DNA from: Symbiodinium natans | Lineage: Eukaryota > Sar > Dinophyceae > Suessiales > Symbiodiniaceae | Assembly (NCBI GenBank): GCA_905221605.1 | Contig: CAJNDS010002175.1 | Coordinates: 297,501 to 345,000 of the forward strand | DNA length: 47,500 nt | Reading direction: 5' to 3' | Shown: positions 10,482 through 20,219 of the stretch, piece after piece | How the letters are laid out: every line of letters begins with the position of its first letter | Numbering within the stretch: position 1 is the stretch's first letter | Made by a program: the position numbers and the translations under genes | The notes under the pieces: model-generated | Told to the model about the DNA's origin: nothing | The model's input: only the letters and a program-made list of their open reading frames with translations | Database searches by the model: none

Positions 10482-12771
10482 GGCGACATGGTATGCGCCT
10501 AGGGGGTTCAGCAAGCCTCGTCGCGCGTAGGGTTTAGGGCTTAGGGTCTTGGGGCTTGAGGGGTTTGAGGGCTTAGCGCTTAGGTAGGGTTTCGGGTTTA
10601 GGGCTAAGGGTTTGGGGTTTAGGGTTTTGGGTTTAGGATCTTGGGGCTGGAGGGGTTTTAGAGTTTAGGGCCTAGGTTTTTAGGGTTTACTGTCGTGGGA
10701 TGTAGGTTGTTAGGGCTTTAGGGTCGTAGGGCTTAGGGTGTAGGATATTATAACCTAGCCCCTAAAACCGAAAACCCTGCGCACGAAGCTCCTTGAGTCT
10801 TGAAGCTGCGCACCTACGTCCGACAATGATCCCCGAAACCCTGCTCTAGGCAAGAAAAATGAGCCCTGTGACCCTGTGGGTTTTAGGGGTTTACAAGGGG
10901 TTTAGGGGTTTAGGGGTTTAGGGTTTTAGGGTTTTAGGGTTTAGGGTTTAGGGTTTACTTCGGGTTTTTTAAAAGCCCTGTGCAAACTACTAAGCGGGTT
11001 CAGGGTTTGGGAGTTTAGGCTCAGGGCGTCTTCCAGAAGCATCAAGCAGCCCTGCTTACCATGGGAAGCGCTTTCCGTACTCCGGCCATTGGCAGGGTTG
11101 GTACCAGGGTTAGGGTTTTATTACAGCCTAAAGCCTAATCCCTATGCCCTAGACCCGAAACACTAAACCTGTTTGGGGTTAAAGGTGCCAGAGTTGAGAG
11201 CACATAGCTGCAGTGCGGCCGCGCCAAAGGCAGGAACCGAACAAGCTGCGAACCGCAATCGGCTTGGGGTTCAAAGTCCCCGGCCCTAAACCCTATAAGC
11301 AACCACCCTAAACGCTAAACCCTAAACCCTATACGCTAAACCCTAAACCCTAAATCCTGAACCCTGGACCACCCATCCCGCCCCCCCTCCCCGACGCTGA
11401 ACTGGAAAGTGAGGGATCTGGGCTGGCGGCTCAGTCTTGACCCGTCGGGTTTACTGACATGCTTTTAGGGTTCGGGTCCGGGGAATTAATGTTTCGAGGA
11501 GTTTCGAGGAGCTTCTTTCTTGACTGAGGCTTTACCCTAAGGCTCTAAGGGTTTAGGGAATTCTACGTTCCTACATCTGGACTTACTTGGGCCCCAAAGG
11601 CAGTATGAAAGTATAAGCAAAGTGCTCGAAAGCCCAACTCTGCCCCAACTACGTACATGGACCCTTGGGGTTGGGGTTACTGGGATGGCCCTTAAAACCC
11701 TCTGAAATATATTCCTAAATATGACCCTCGAAATTGTTCCCTCTTAAACCCAATAATGGAAAATATAAAACATCCCAAGGGCTGACCTAGGTCAGTAGTT
11801 GTAATCTCTGCTCAGAAGGCGTGAACTGTAACTGCACCTCCTCAGACCCTCATATCACAACCGTAAACCCAACTTGTCGGGTCCAGGGTTTAAGGTTTAG
11901 GGTTTGGGGCTCAGGGTTCAGGGCAACCCATCGAAACATGCAAAAAGTATACCGCATACTTAGGAAAGTTGCGAAGTCCAACCCAAATGTGGGAACATCC
12001 CCATCCTGGTAGATACTTTCCGCTTCTTAGATCTCTCATGGCTTGGGATTTCGGCCTTAGGCGTTTAGAGGTTGACAAAATTTAGGGTCTAAGGGAATAG
12101 TGTTTAAGCTTAGGAGCTTGGAGTCTGATCCACGAATCCACGAACACCCTTCCCAAACGCCTCGCTGGCACGAAGCATCCGCTCGGCCTGGTATGATGTC
12201 CCGAGGACTTCGAGAAAGAGCTGCTTCGGGTTGCGCTTCGGGCTTGAGGCTGAAGGTTATTGGGATTAGGGGAACCCTAAGCCCTCAACCCTTATCCTGC
12301 AGCAAGCCCGATTAGGGTTTAGGGCTTAGGATACAGGGTTTAGGGTTTGGGTCCAGGGTTGGATTGGTTCGGGCTGAGATTTCTTATATTATCCGCAGAG
12401 GGGCATGAGGTACCTGATTTACGAGGTAAGGTTTCGGGTTTGGAGTGAATAGCTGTGAGTATACTTTCTTCTCGTGCCCGTAACCCTAAACCCTTCCCCT
12501 ATAAATCCTAAATCCTAACCTGTCGTGTGCTTGAAGGCTCCCGCAACGTCCGGGGGGGACCATCGATTGCAAAATCCCACGCCTTGCACCCTGCGCCCTA
12601 CAAATCCTGAACCCCAGGCCGCCCGAAGCCCTAACCCCAAACCCTAAACCCTAAACCCTAAACCCTAAACCCTGAACCCTGAACCCTAAATCCCAATCCT
12701 AAACCCTAAACCCTAAACCCTAAACCCTCAACCCTAAACCCTAAACCCTAACCCTAAACCCTAAGCCCTAC
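10482..12771. repeat. Telomere-like mosaic and a palindromic element
   Basis: G-strand blocks 10530-10740 and 10880-10960, C-strand blocks 11284-11370 and 12630-12770. An element related to 17873-17973 sits at 11689-11796. The ORF at 12100-12315 (RSLESDPRIHEHPSQTPRWH) is weakly coding-like on plus and unconfirmed. Confidence 0.6.
11689..11796. mobile_element. Family 3 palindromic element
   Basis: Starts ACTGGGATGGCCCTTAAAAC and ends CATCCCAAGGG...GTCAGTA. Shares CCTCTGAAA and ATTCCTAAATAT with 17873-17973. A decayed relative may lie at 22838-22938. Confidence 0.7.
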
Positions 12772-12866
12772 AGGCCCAGTTGGAAGTTGGAAGGGTGTTT
12801 TGGGTATGCCCCAGGCCCGTCCTTCAGAGAGTCCATGACGTCCGTGACCGCAGCGGAGTAGCGGTC
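12772..12866 (-). CDS. Candidate exon
   Basis: Follows ACCTTGAG immediately after a telomeric block and ends GGGCCT|GTAGGGC. The frame reads DRYSAAVTDVMDSLKDGPGA then YPKHPSNFQLG, amphipathic and acidic. An alternative GC donor lies at 12810. Family unknown. Confidence 0.4.
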
Positions 12867-12867
12867 C

Positions 12868-13160
12868 TCAAGGTTTAGGGTTTAGTAGGGTCTAGGGTTT
12901 AGGGTTTAGGGTTTAGGGGTCTAGGGGTTTAGGGGTTTAGGGGTTTAGGGGTTTAGGGGTTTAGGGGTTTAGGGGTTTAGGGGTGTAGGGGTGTAGGGGT
13001 TTAGGGCTTAGGGGTTTAGGGGCTTAGGGGTTTAGGGGTTTAGGGGTTTAGGGGTTTGGGGGTTTAGGGGTTTAGGGGTTTCAGGGTTTCAGGGTTTCAG
13101 GGTTTAGGGGTTTCAGGGTTTCAGGGTTTCGGGGTTTCAGGGTTTCAGGGTTTCAGGGTT
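12868..13160 (+). repeat. TTTAGGGG octamer array grading into TTTCAGGG
   Basis: After a few TTTAGGG heptamers the unit becomes the octamer TTTAGGGG, about 20 copies (12912-13080), then TTTCAGGG-type units to 13160. Homogenised variants show local amplification rather than random decay. Confidence 0.85.
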
Positions 13161-13469
13161 GGGGGTGTAAAGTGCTTGTGAGGTGGGGGTCAGGGTTTCT
13201 AGGGTTTAGGTGGTTGAGGGTTTTTGAGGGCTTGTGGGTACGGGGTTTAAGGATCGTGGGGTTTAGAGTAGAGGGTTTGTGCCAGGGGGTTTGTTTATGG
13301 GTGTGGGTTGAGGGTTCATGAGCTTCAGGGTGTGGGAAGTAGGTCCAGCATGTAATTGGGGTTCGAAATGGTCGCTTCGAGCCCTAAACCCTAAACCCTA
13401 AACCCTGAACGTTCAGCCTAAAGTCTGTCTTTGGAAGACTTTGCAGCAAAGGTCGCGAGGACCCCTTGA

Positions 13470-13577
13470 AACTACATGCTTTAATATACAGCCATTGGTA
13501 TGCTATGCTACATGATGACATTAGGCAGTTTGAATACAAAACATGCAACATGCCTATGGTGTATTATGTATCTGCCA
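13470..13577 (+). CDS. Coding-like segment, plus strand, AT-richer than its neighbours
   Basis: The plus frame reads KLHALIYSHWYAMLHDDIRQ then FEYKTCNMPMVYYVSA and reaches CCAG|GCAGAGG. It is rich in aromatic residues and protein-like. Its base composition differs from the GC-rich islands, so it may be a fragment of something else. The minus strand is closed by stops. Confidence 0.3.
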
Positions 13578-13696
13578 GGCAGAGGTCTAGACCCACCAGT
13601 CTTGGGGTATCACCACATCCGATCGTCGGTGGTCGCGCTCCGTCTCGAGGGCACTCACCTTGCGGGGAACTAATTCTTATTTGTTCAAACCCAAAC

Positions 13697-13795
13697 TTGG
13701 GATGTCCCCCCTTATACTAACAGTCCTTAGTAGGGATTCTAGTACCCCCTATGATAATTCTTATGAAGGACTGTTAGCGTAAGGGAACGTCCCAA
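13697..13795. mobile_element. Family 1, copy b
   Basis: Starts TTGGGATGTCCCCC and ends AAGGGAACGTCCCAA; internal TATACTAACAGTCCTTAGTA and its inverted partner. Full length, about 99 bp. Confidence 0.8.
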
Positions 13796-13997
13796 CCCTA
13801 AGCCACAAACCCTGAACCCTAAATCCTACACCCCGAAAGGTGCCCCCTGATTCTTAGTAGCACATGAGGGAATTCTGGATACAGACCCTTTTAGGGATTG
13901 TATAGGGTACCTCATTCCCTCATTCCCGATTCGGAACCCTAAACCCCCTGAGGCCTGAACCCGGTAACGCCGAAACTCTGAATACCCTCAAGCCTTT

Positions 13998-14098
13998 ACT
14001 GGGTGTTTGCTTTAAGCCCTTTGAAAATTACTTATGAATAGTCTCCCTTAAAAGGGAAAGAAGGGGAATTTAAAATCACCCCCAAGCAATACCCAGTT
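13998..14098. mobile_element. Palindromic element, family 2
   Basis: Starts ACTGGGTGTTTGCTTTAAGC and ends GCAATACCCAGT. Highly similar to 17773-17872 through CCCTTTGAAAATTA and TATGAATAG. Confidence 0.75.
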
Positions 14099-14261
14099 TA
14101 TGCCGACTAAAGTGCTCTTCGTTGCGAGTCGAAAGACTTGCCAAAACCCTAAACCCTAAACCCCTAACCCCTGAAGAAGGTGGGTGTGCGCGGCCTTCTC
14201 TTCTCCCGGGCCCGAAGCCCTACAGCCCAAACCGCTCGTCCAAACAGGACAATCCTGGCCC

Positions 14262-14645
14262 TCAAGGTTTTTTGCCTGGGCGGACCGGGTCCTGCAGCAC
14301 GCTCCTGGACCCTTTGCCTCGCCCGCCGCCCTTCGCTGGAGAGGGAGAGGACTGAGAAGACGGCAGCGCCGCCGGCGTTCTGGAGCGGTCGCTGCCTGGC
14401 ACCGGGGCCGCCAGTTCGCGGCGCCGCGGCGGCGTGTAAAGCAGCTGCTGCTGCCGCCTTTCAAGCTCTCGCTTGGCGGTGTACTCCTTGTGGATTCGGT
14501 CGGCAGCAAGTCTGAGGTCCTTGGCTTGCCTCTCAGGGTCTTCGCCTGCGTTTCCAGCTGTCCGGCGCTCTGCTGAAAACGCTGGAGCTAGCATTCCGTC
14601 CCCCTTCAGCGAAAGAGCGCTACCTCCAGACCCAAGAGTGGCCAA
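14262..14645 (-). CDS. Coding-like block, charged helix then Pro/Ser/Arg-rich tail
   Basis: Open on minus for 127 codons. The middle reads DPERQAKDLRLAADRIHKEY, TAKRELERRQQQLL, an amphipathic charged helix, followed by a low-complexity tail (RSRTPAALPSSQSSPSPAKG). Overlapping plus-strand frames are also open for 111-130 codons, as expected for GC-rich DNA, but have less regular composition. The true exon is probably shorter than the open frame. No domain recognised. Confidence 0.4.
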   Translation of the reverse strand: MATLGSGGSALSLKGDGMLAPAFSAERRTAGNAGEDPERQAKDLRLAADRIHKEYTAKRELERRQQQLLYTPPRRRELAAPVPGSDRSRTPAALPSSQSSPSPAKGGGRGKGSRSVLQDPVRPGKKP

Positions 14646-14952
14646 AGAATAAACAGGGTGCCCTTCTTGTGGTCTAAAGGGGCTTCTAAGGGAACCTAAA
14701 CCCTAAAACAGGGAATAAGGGCCTACTTCCCGTCGCTTGCGTCACGGATACGTTTCGTATGTTGATGTTACACGGCTCCTGAAAACAGTATTGCAAACCC
14801 CCCCTCCAAAAAAAATATTTAACAAACGGGTTTAGGGTTCCTAGCTCGGGTAAGGCTTATAGCGTTTGGTGATCTACTTGTCTCGCCTTTACTTTAGGCG
14901 GGGGGGGGGGGGAACCTGGAGGGTATTGTCCTCTGGTTCTTAGTATAGGGAC

Positions 14953-15015
14953 TGAGGGAATGAGGGGCCCTTTTGATGCCCTTTAAGGGATTATCTAGGG
15001 GCCCTCATTCCCTCA
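14953..15015. repeat. 18-bp inverted repeat, GAATGAGG fold-back
   Basis: TGAGGGAATGAGGGGCCC (14953-14970) pairs with 14998-15015 with one mismatch. Related GAATGAG/CTCATTC pieces occur near 4932-5020, 13840-13935 and 27128-27262, suggesting another decayed family. Confidence 0.75.
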
Positions 15016-15228
15016 TGCCCTAGGAAGTAGGGGAACCTTGGGGTCTCGGTGTCATGTGGGGGGTGTACGAACATGGGCGACCCCTAGAATAGACTCCCAA
15101 ATAGCAGGATCCCCGAATAATCATAAAGATAAGGTACCCCTAAACCCTAAACCCTAAACCCGAAACCCTACACCCTAAACCCTAAACCCGAAACCCAAAA
15201 CCCAAAACCCTAAATTCGGAAACCCCAC

Positions 15229-15297
15229 CATGTCGTTCGGTGAGGCTGAGGCGAGCCGGCCCACGCGCATGTCAAGGTCGGTGAGACTCTGTTGCAC
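15229..15297 (-). CDS. Candidate exon, 23 codons, coiled-coil-like
   Basis: Minus frame between CTGGGAG and GACATG|GTGGGG, 69 nt, phase 0 at both ends. It reads VQQSLTDLDMRVGRLASASP then NDM, with leucine spacing of a short coiled coil. CCCTAAA arrays lie on both sides. Family unknown. Confidence 0.4.
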
Positions 15298-15312
15298 CTC
15301 CCAGGCAGCCCG

Positions 15313-15393
15313 ACCCTAAACCCTAAACCCTAAACCCTAAACCCTAAACCCTAAACCCTAAACCCTAAACCCTAAACCCTAAACCCTAAACCC
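15313..15393 (-). repeat. CCCTAAA array
   Basis: About 11 perfect heptamers, C-rich strand on plus, upstream (in minus sense) of the 15229-15297 exon candidate. Confidence 0.9.
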
Positions 15394-15574
15394 TGACATT
15401 ACAACTACACCCTATCCCCTGAACACTAAACCCTACCACATGGGGGTTTACTCAAATAGGGGACCCCTAAAACAGACCCCCCCCCTCATTCCCCTTTTCG
15501 TGGGAACTTACAATCAGGACCCCAATAAGGTACCCCCTTTTTTTGGAAACCACCATTTGTGGGGGGAGGGGAGT

Positions 15575-15842
15575 TTAGGGTTTAGGGTTTAGGGTATAGG
15601 GTTTAGGGTTTAGGGTTTAGGGTTTAGGGTTTAGGGTTTAGGGGGGTGGAAGGGAAAATTCCTGGATCAGCCCCCTCCCATGTGCCTCGGGGGCGTCGCT
15701 GTCTGAGCGCTTGGAAATCATGGCTTCTGTGAGCCGGAGCCTTGAGATTTGCACAAGTTGGCTTTTGCGGTTTAGGGTTTAGGGTTTAGGGTTTAGGGTT
15801 TAGGGTTTAGGGTGTAGGGTGTAGGGTTTAGGGTTTAGGGTT
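15575..15842 (+). repeat. Two TTTAGGG arrays around a unique island
   Basis: Arrays 15575-15643 and 15770-15842 flank a unique 15644-15768 island (GCCTCGGGGGCGTCGCTGTC). The island may be another exon, but no frame stood out. Confidence 0.8.
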
Positions 15843-16178
15843 CAGAAATTTGGGGGTGAGGTGTAAAGTCTTGCGTTTTAGAGCTTGGGGTTAAGGGGTT
15901 GGGCGGGGGGGGGGCTGGGTGAAGTTCGGGACACAGGGGTGGACTGTGGACTCCTCTTTACCTTACTTAGTCAGCCTTGCGTGTTCGATGCCCATCACTT
16001 CGATACCGAACCTTGTGTACAAGACCCTAAACAGACCCTAAACCCCAAACCCAAACTCGAACCCCAGACCCCAGACCCTACAAACCCTAGAACCTATAGA
16101 CCCTGCAACCTCAACCCTAGACCCAAGCCACACAATCCACGACTTCACGTCTTCAACCCTGAACCTTAAACCCTAAAC

Positions 16179-16229
16179 CACCCAAGCTCTGGACTGCTGA
16201 TAGAGCTCTTCCACGTCGTTCTTCCGCGA
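16179..16229 (-). CDS. Candidate exon, 17 codons
   Basis: 51 nt on minus after the acceptor CCTGGCCAG and before GGGTG|GTTTAGGG, so the donor lies in the telomeric unit. The frame is SRKNDVEELYQQSRAWV, charged and helical. Phase 0 at both ends. Confidence 0.4.
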
Positions 16230-16395
16230 CTGGCCAGGGAGTGCCGGTTTAGGGTTTATAGGGGTTTTAGGGTTTAAGCGGCTTAAGGGTGTAAGGGTTT
16301 AGGGCTTAGACGTTTGGGTCGGAAATCAGGAACCAGCTTTTTTGTTTTTTTGAGGGGGGGGGGTTTAGGGCACAACCTTGTATATAATCTTGCAG

Positions 16396-16526
16396 AAATG
16401 TACACGTGCCCGAACATTAAGGCACATGTCAGTTTCGAAGCAGAATCTTCGGTTCTCAAGCAGCCTCTGACGGAAGAATTTGCTTACTTATCTAGGGTCT
16501 TCCCAACAAATGTGGGGTACTCTTCT
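16396..16526 (+). CDS. Candidate exon, plus strand, canonical splice contexts
   Basis: Follows ATAATCTTGCAG and ends TCTTCT|GTAAGG on plus. The frame reads MYTCPNIKAHVSFEAESSVL, KQPLTEEFAYLSRVF, and stays open past the donor to 16682. This is one of the better plus-strand exons. Not recognised. Confidence 0.42.
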
Positions 16527-16731
16527 GTAAGGGTTCCAGGGTTCCTTTATGATACTACGGGGTGTAGTTATAGCATCTTGGGCAGATTCGGGGAACTCCT
16601 CCCTCCCCCCCCAATAATTTTCGGAACTACCCAGCTGTGCCCGGTGGGATCCTTTGCGGGAACCCGAAACCCTAAACCCTAAACCCTAAACCCTGAACCC
16701 TAAACCCTAAACCCTAAACCCTAAACAATAG

Positions 16732-16880
16732 GTTTCAAGAGAGCGCCTCCGGAGATCCTGGACTATACGCACTTGCACAACCAGATGCCGCACAAGATGG
16801 CGCTGCTGCACTCTAGACCTTGATGTGCACTTCTCTTTTTGGCTGAATGTCCACGATGCCGTGCACCGCTTCTGTTCGTA
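16732..16880 (+). CDS. Coding-like segment with a frame change
   Basis: Begins after CAATAG in a telomeric array. The plus frame FKRAPPEILDYTHLHNQMPH, KMALLHSRP ends at a TGA near 16831. A +1 frame then reads DVHFSFWLNVHDAVHRFCSY to a stop at about 16893. This is either a frameshifted gene fragment or two exons with an unresolved junction. The FWLNV motif faintly recalls DUF547, but too weakly to name. The minus strand is open as well. Confidence 0.28.
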
Positions 16881-17391
16881 CTTCAACATCTGAGAAGAAA
16901 AGTGCTGCCAATCAACCCCCGACTGGTTCGTGCAAGTGCGATGCGTGTCGAACATGCCACTCAACGGCTCATGAATCTTCCAACGCAACGTTCAAAGCTG
17001 GACTGGGCATCCCCTAAACCTAAACCCTAAACCCTAAACCCTAAAACCTAAACCCTAAACCGCTTCAACAGAGGGAGCCAGGGGGCACCTGAACCTGAGC
17101 TTTCGTCGGGTTTGGGGGGTTTAGGGTTTAGGGTTTAGGGTTTAGGGTTTGGGTTCCAGCGGAACCTAAGGTACTCCGAATCATCAGCCCTGATTGTACC
17201 CCCCCCCATGAAACCTCAGTCCTGGGCCTTTGAGTCAACTCCCCGAAGCACGAAACCCGGAGATCCTATACCGTAAGCCCCGAAACCCGAAACCCCATTT
17301 CCGAAACCCAAAACCCTTCACCCGAAACCTCAGATTCCCATGCACAAACCAAGTCCTAAAAAACTGTTCGTTCGAACTCCATCACTGCCGT

Positions 17392-17392
<1 letters not shown>

Positions 17393-17426
<34 letters not shown>
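17393..17426 (+). repeat. 34-G homopolymer
   Basis: Lies in a unique segment about 120 bp before a TTTAAGGG array on the same strand. Confidence 0.95.
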
Positions 17427-17427
<1 letters not shown>

Positions 17428-17547
17428 GGTGGGGAGGCCTTGCACTCAATCTGCAGGAGCTGGGCCAACTCCGAGATACTGGAGCCTGACAGTGCAATCC
17501 TGGGGGTTTAGGGATGTGTGTGTGGCTTAGGGTTCAGGATTTAGGGT

Positions 17548-17675
17548 CTAAGGGTTTAAGGGTTTAAGGGTTTAAGGGTTTAAGCGGTTTAAGGGTTTAA
17601 GGGTTTAAGGGTTTAAGCGGTTTAAGGGTTTAAAGGTTTAAGGGTTCAGGATTTAGGGTTTAAGGGTTTAAGGGT
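17548..17675 (+). repeat. TTTAAGGG octamer array
   Basis: About 14 units of TTTAAGGG, some as TTTAAGCGG, a homogenised telomere variant not seen as a block elsewhere in the window. It follows a unique stretch holding a 34-G tract (17393-17426). Confidence 0.85.
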
Positions 17676-17772
17676 TAGGGTGGGATGGGCGGTTTGAAGT
17701 TTAGGTCTCGGGTTGAGAGGTGAATGGCCTAACCCTACACCTCAAACCCCAAACCGTAATCCCTAAACCTTA

Positions 17773-17976
17773 ACTGGGTGTTGCTTTAAAGCCCTTTGAA
17801 AATTATTTATGAATAGGTTCCCTGAAAAGGGAGAGCAGGGAAATTTACAATTATCCCAAGCAATACCCAGCTAGGATGGCCATTAAAACCCTCTGAAAAA
17901 TATTCCTAAATATAGTCCTCTTACGCCCAATAAAGGGAAAATAACAAATATCCCAAGGGCCTAGCTAGCCAGTTAA
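17773..17976. mobile_element. Compound palindromic element, families 2 and 3
   Basis: The first half (17773-17872) matches 13998-14098. The second half (17873-17973, GGATGGCCATTAAAACCCTC...ATATCCCAAGGG) matches 11689-11796. The outer ends TTAACTGG and CCAGTTAA are complementary, as if one element sat inside or beside the other. Confidence 0.7.
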
Positions 17977-18074
17977 GCCCTAAACGAGAAACGGTTGAGG
18001 TTTGGGATCTGAGGGGCTCAGCATGAGGGGTTTAGGCCCGACATGTGACAAACCTTCCTGGTTCGCTGGTCGGG

Positions 18075-18212
18075 TTTAGGGTTTAGGGTTTAGGGTTTAG
18101 GGTTTAGGGTTTAGGGTTTAGGGTTTAGGGTTTAGGGTTTAGGGTTTAGGGTTTAGGGTTTAGGGTTTAGGGTTTAGGGTTTAGGGTTTAGGGTTTAGGG
18201 TGTAGGGTTTAG
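18075..18212 (+). repeat. TTTAGGG array
   Basis: About 19 nearly perfect heptamers, one of the longest pure blocks. The next 230 bp (18213-18450) are unique and C-rich without a recognised gene. Confidence 0.92.
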
Positions 18213-18523
18213 AGCGTAGGGGATAGGCACCGTCGCCCTTCACCCCCCCCTCCCTTCCAAACCGCTTCCATCCACAAACCGACAAATCTAAACCTAAATC
18301 CATATCCCCGGGATTCGGGCGTATCTCTATATGTATGACAATGCATACGGAAATACATACCCTACACCCCTAAACCCTACTCCCCTCCCCTCCTCCCCCA
18401 TCCCGAATCGCGAAACCTGCCCATCCTAAACCCAACCGTTTATCTTCCTAAACCCTAAACCCTAAACCCTAAACCCTAAACCCTAAACCCTAAACCCTAA
18501 ACCCTAAACCCTAAACCCTAAAC

Positions 18524-18568
18524 CCCGGCCTCCGTCATCCGGAAGCCGTCGCTCCATCGCCTCCACCG
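18524..18568 (-). CDS. Candidate short exon
   Basis: 45 nt on minus between ATCCTAAG and CCGGG|GTTTAGGG; the frame reads AVEAMERRLPDDGGR. The telomeric array 18450-18522 begins at its donor. Too short to be sure. Confidence 0.33.
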
Positions 18569-18723
18569 CTTAGGATTTTAAGGTTTCGCGTTTCGGGCTT
18601 GAGGTTTAAGGTTGGGACCCTAAAACTGAACTACCCTAAGCCCTAAACCATAAACCCTTATAAACCCTAAACTCTAAACCCTAAACCCTAAACCCCCCTA
18701 AATCCCCAAGCAGTTCCGGAGAC

Positions 18724-18810
18724 TGGACATGCTGCTCCTTCGCGCGCCTTCACGTTTTCACGGAGCTTGGCATCGTCGTCCCGCATCTTGAGCACCTCCT
18801 TGGCAACGTC
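18724..18810 (-). CDS. Candidate exon, 29 codons, coiled-coil-like
   Basis: Minus frame after CCCTGTGAG, ending TGTCCA|GTCTCC; 87 nt, phase 0 at both ends. It reads DVAKEVLKMRDDDAKLRENV then KAREGAACP, a highly charged helix. Codon third positions are strongly GC, as in the retroelement ORF. Of a type with 15229-15297, 26768-26845 and 30363-30439, possibly parts of one coiled-coil protein. Confidence 0.45.
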
Positions 18811-19008
18811 CTCACAGGGTTTGGGGTTTAGGCCTTTAGGGCTTAGGGTTTAGGGTTTAGGGTTTAGGGTTTGGGGTTTAGGCTTTTAGGGTTTGAGGCT
18901 GTTCGGGTTTTGGGGCATTAGGGTTTAGGGTGTTGGTGGCTTTTAGCCTTGTAGGGAGTTTGGTTTAGGGCACCGGCCGAAAGGGATTGCTGGAGGTTCA
19001 GGCGCTAC

Positions 19009-19068
19009 TGCCACAGGGGTAGCCTGGAAAGTATGGCTCAGGCTGTTGCAGCTCAGCAACAACATGGG
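19009..19068 (-). CDS. Candidate exon, 20 codons
   Basis: Follows a good pyrimidine-rich acceptor (CCTTCCTTTTCCAG) on minus and ends GTGGCA|GTAGCG. The frame reads PMLLLSCNSLSHTFQATPVA. A plus-strand frame starting MAQAVAAQQQHGLEKEG is the alternative. Confidence 0.33.
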
Positions 19069-19238
19069 CTGGAAAAGGAAGGGGTTACGCGGTTAGGGTT
19101 TAGGATTTAGGGCTTAGGGCTGAGGGTTTAGTGGAACCATGAAACGCACACATGCGTGGGACTGTGCGCCTATGCCCGAGTCTCGTCACTAGGGGTTTCG
19201 TACGGATTCGTGGTTTAGGGCTTGGCGCTAACCCATAC

Positions 19239-19492
19239 TTAAGCCCACAGAGTTCCCGGGATCCGACCCACACCGTGCTCCATCGTGGGTTGACATCTGG
19301 ATGCTTGCCCTGATAGTCCACCACAAATTTCCATGTGCCACCGGGTGCCTTCCGTGACTCCACGATCCAGTCCTGCACAGTGCGTGGCGTCAAGCGCACT
19401 TCCGTTTTCATGCCCAGGTGAATCAACAGCAACTGCCCATCATGCTCGTCATCCTCAATGACGAACGGTGTCTCCGCAACAGGCGGCTGGTC
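19239..19492 (-). CDS. Candidate long exon, about 84 codons
   Basis: The longest non-retroelement coding island. On minus it follows CTGAAG and runs to CTTAA|GTATGG, or to TGG|GTCGGA at 19268 for a phase-0 exon of 75 codons. The frame includes EDDEHDGQLLLIHLGMKTEV, RLTPRTVQDWIVESRKAPGG and TWKFVVDYQGKHPDVNPRWS: mixed acidic, hydrophobic and aromatic, like a globular domain. The larger open frame extends into telomere-like sequence on both sides, giving repetitive KPKPETPK-type residues that are surely not coding. Not recognised; a strong target for a profile search. Confidence 0.48.
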
Positions 19493-19948
19493 CTTCAGTT
19501 TAGGGCTTAGGGTTTTGGGCAGAAATTTGGGGTTTGGGGTTTTGGGTGTTTCGGGTTTGGGCTTAGGGTACCCCCTCCCCCCCCCCAGCCCCAAGAAACC
19601 ATCTGCAGCCCCAAACTGTATAATGTTGGACCCTGTTTAGTAGGGGGGGCCTCTTTAAAGTCAAATTGGCCGAATTATTCAGGATCACCTGACTGTTTGG
19701 GGGGTCCTCTTTAAAGTCAAATCGTCCGGGCGCCGTAAGAAAATTCCACGTGGCGCGCCTTTAAAAAAGATAACCGGCCATCGCTGCCCCTTTTAAACCT
19801 ATCTAAACTCCTCCCTATTAAAATCATATAAGCCCCCGGGGCCGTGTAATCAGGATCCCATCCACGCCTTGACTGTTCAGGGGGGCGGGGGGGGCCCTAC
19901 ACATTAAAGAGGGTCCCACATTAGGGGTCAGGGCTTAGGGTTTCGGGG

Positions 19949-20057
19949 TTGGGACGTTCCCCCGTATACTAGCAGTCCTTAATAGGGAATATAATAGGGG
20001 GTACTATAATCCCGATTAAGGATTGTTAGTATAAGGGGGAACGGGGGAACATCCCAA
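19949..20057. mobile_element. Family 1, copy c
   Basis: Starts TTGGGACGTTCCCCC and ends GGGGGAACATCCCAA, with a short duplication of the right end (GGGGGAAC twice). Lies in the presumed intron next to the 20094-20219 exon. Confidence 0.8.
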
Positions 20058-20093
20058 GATATAGGGTTGAAGATTTATAGGGTGTGGGTTCAC

Positions 20094-20219
20094 CTTGCTC
20101 CTTGGCACGGCACTCGCGTTGGCCTCTCTTTGATTGAGACACACGATGGCCCCAAGCCGTGTATCTACTCTGAGGGGATACACGAGCAACTCTCCCAACA
20201 AAGTCTTCAAGTCCACAGA
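20094..20219 (-). CDS. Candidate exon, 42 codons
   Basis: 126 nt on minus between the acceptor CTCTTGCAAAG and AGCAAG|GTGAAC, phase 0 at both ends. The frame reads SVDLKTLLGELLVYPLRVDT, RLGAIVCLNQREANASAVPR and then SK. Its hydrophobic-charged alternation is strongly protein-like. The presumed downstream intron carries a palindromic element (19949-20057). A second minus frame and a plus frame are also open, but less convincing. Confidence 0.48.

Noticed and set aside
16732-16893. DUF547-like domain from the FWLNV motif
   Set aside because: One short motif with a frame change is not enough to assign a family.
17230-17511. 93-codon plus ORF with a poly-Gly run
   Set aside because: The Gly run is the 34-G tract, and the rest reads telomere-like DNA as ARNPEI/PRNPKP-type repeats.
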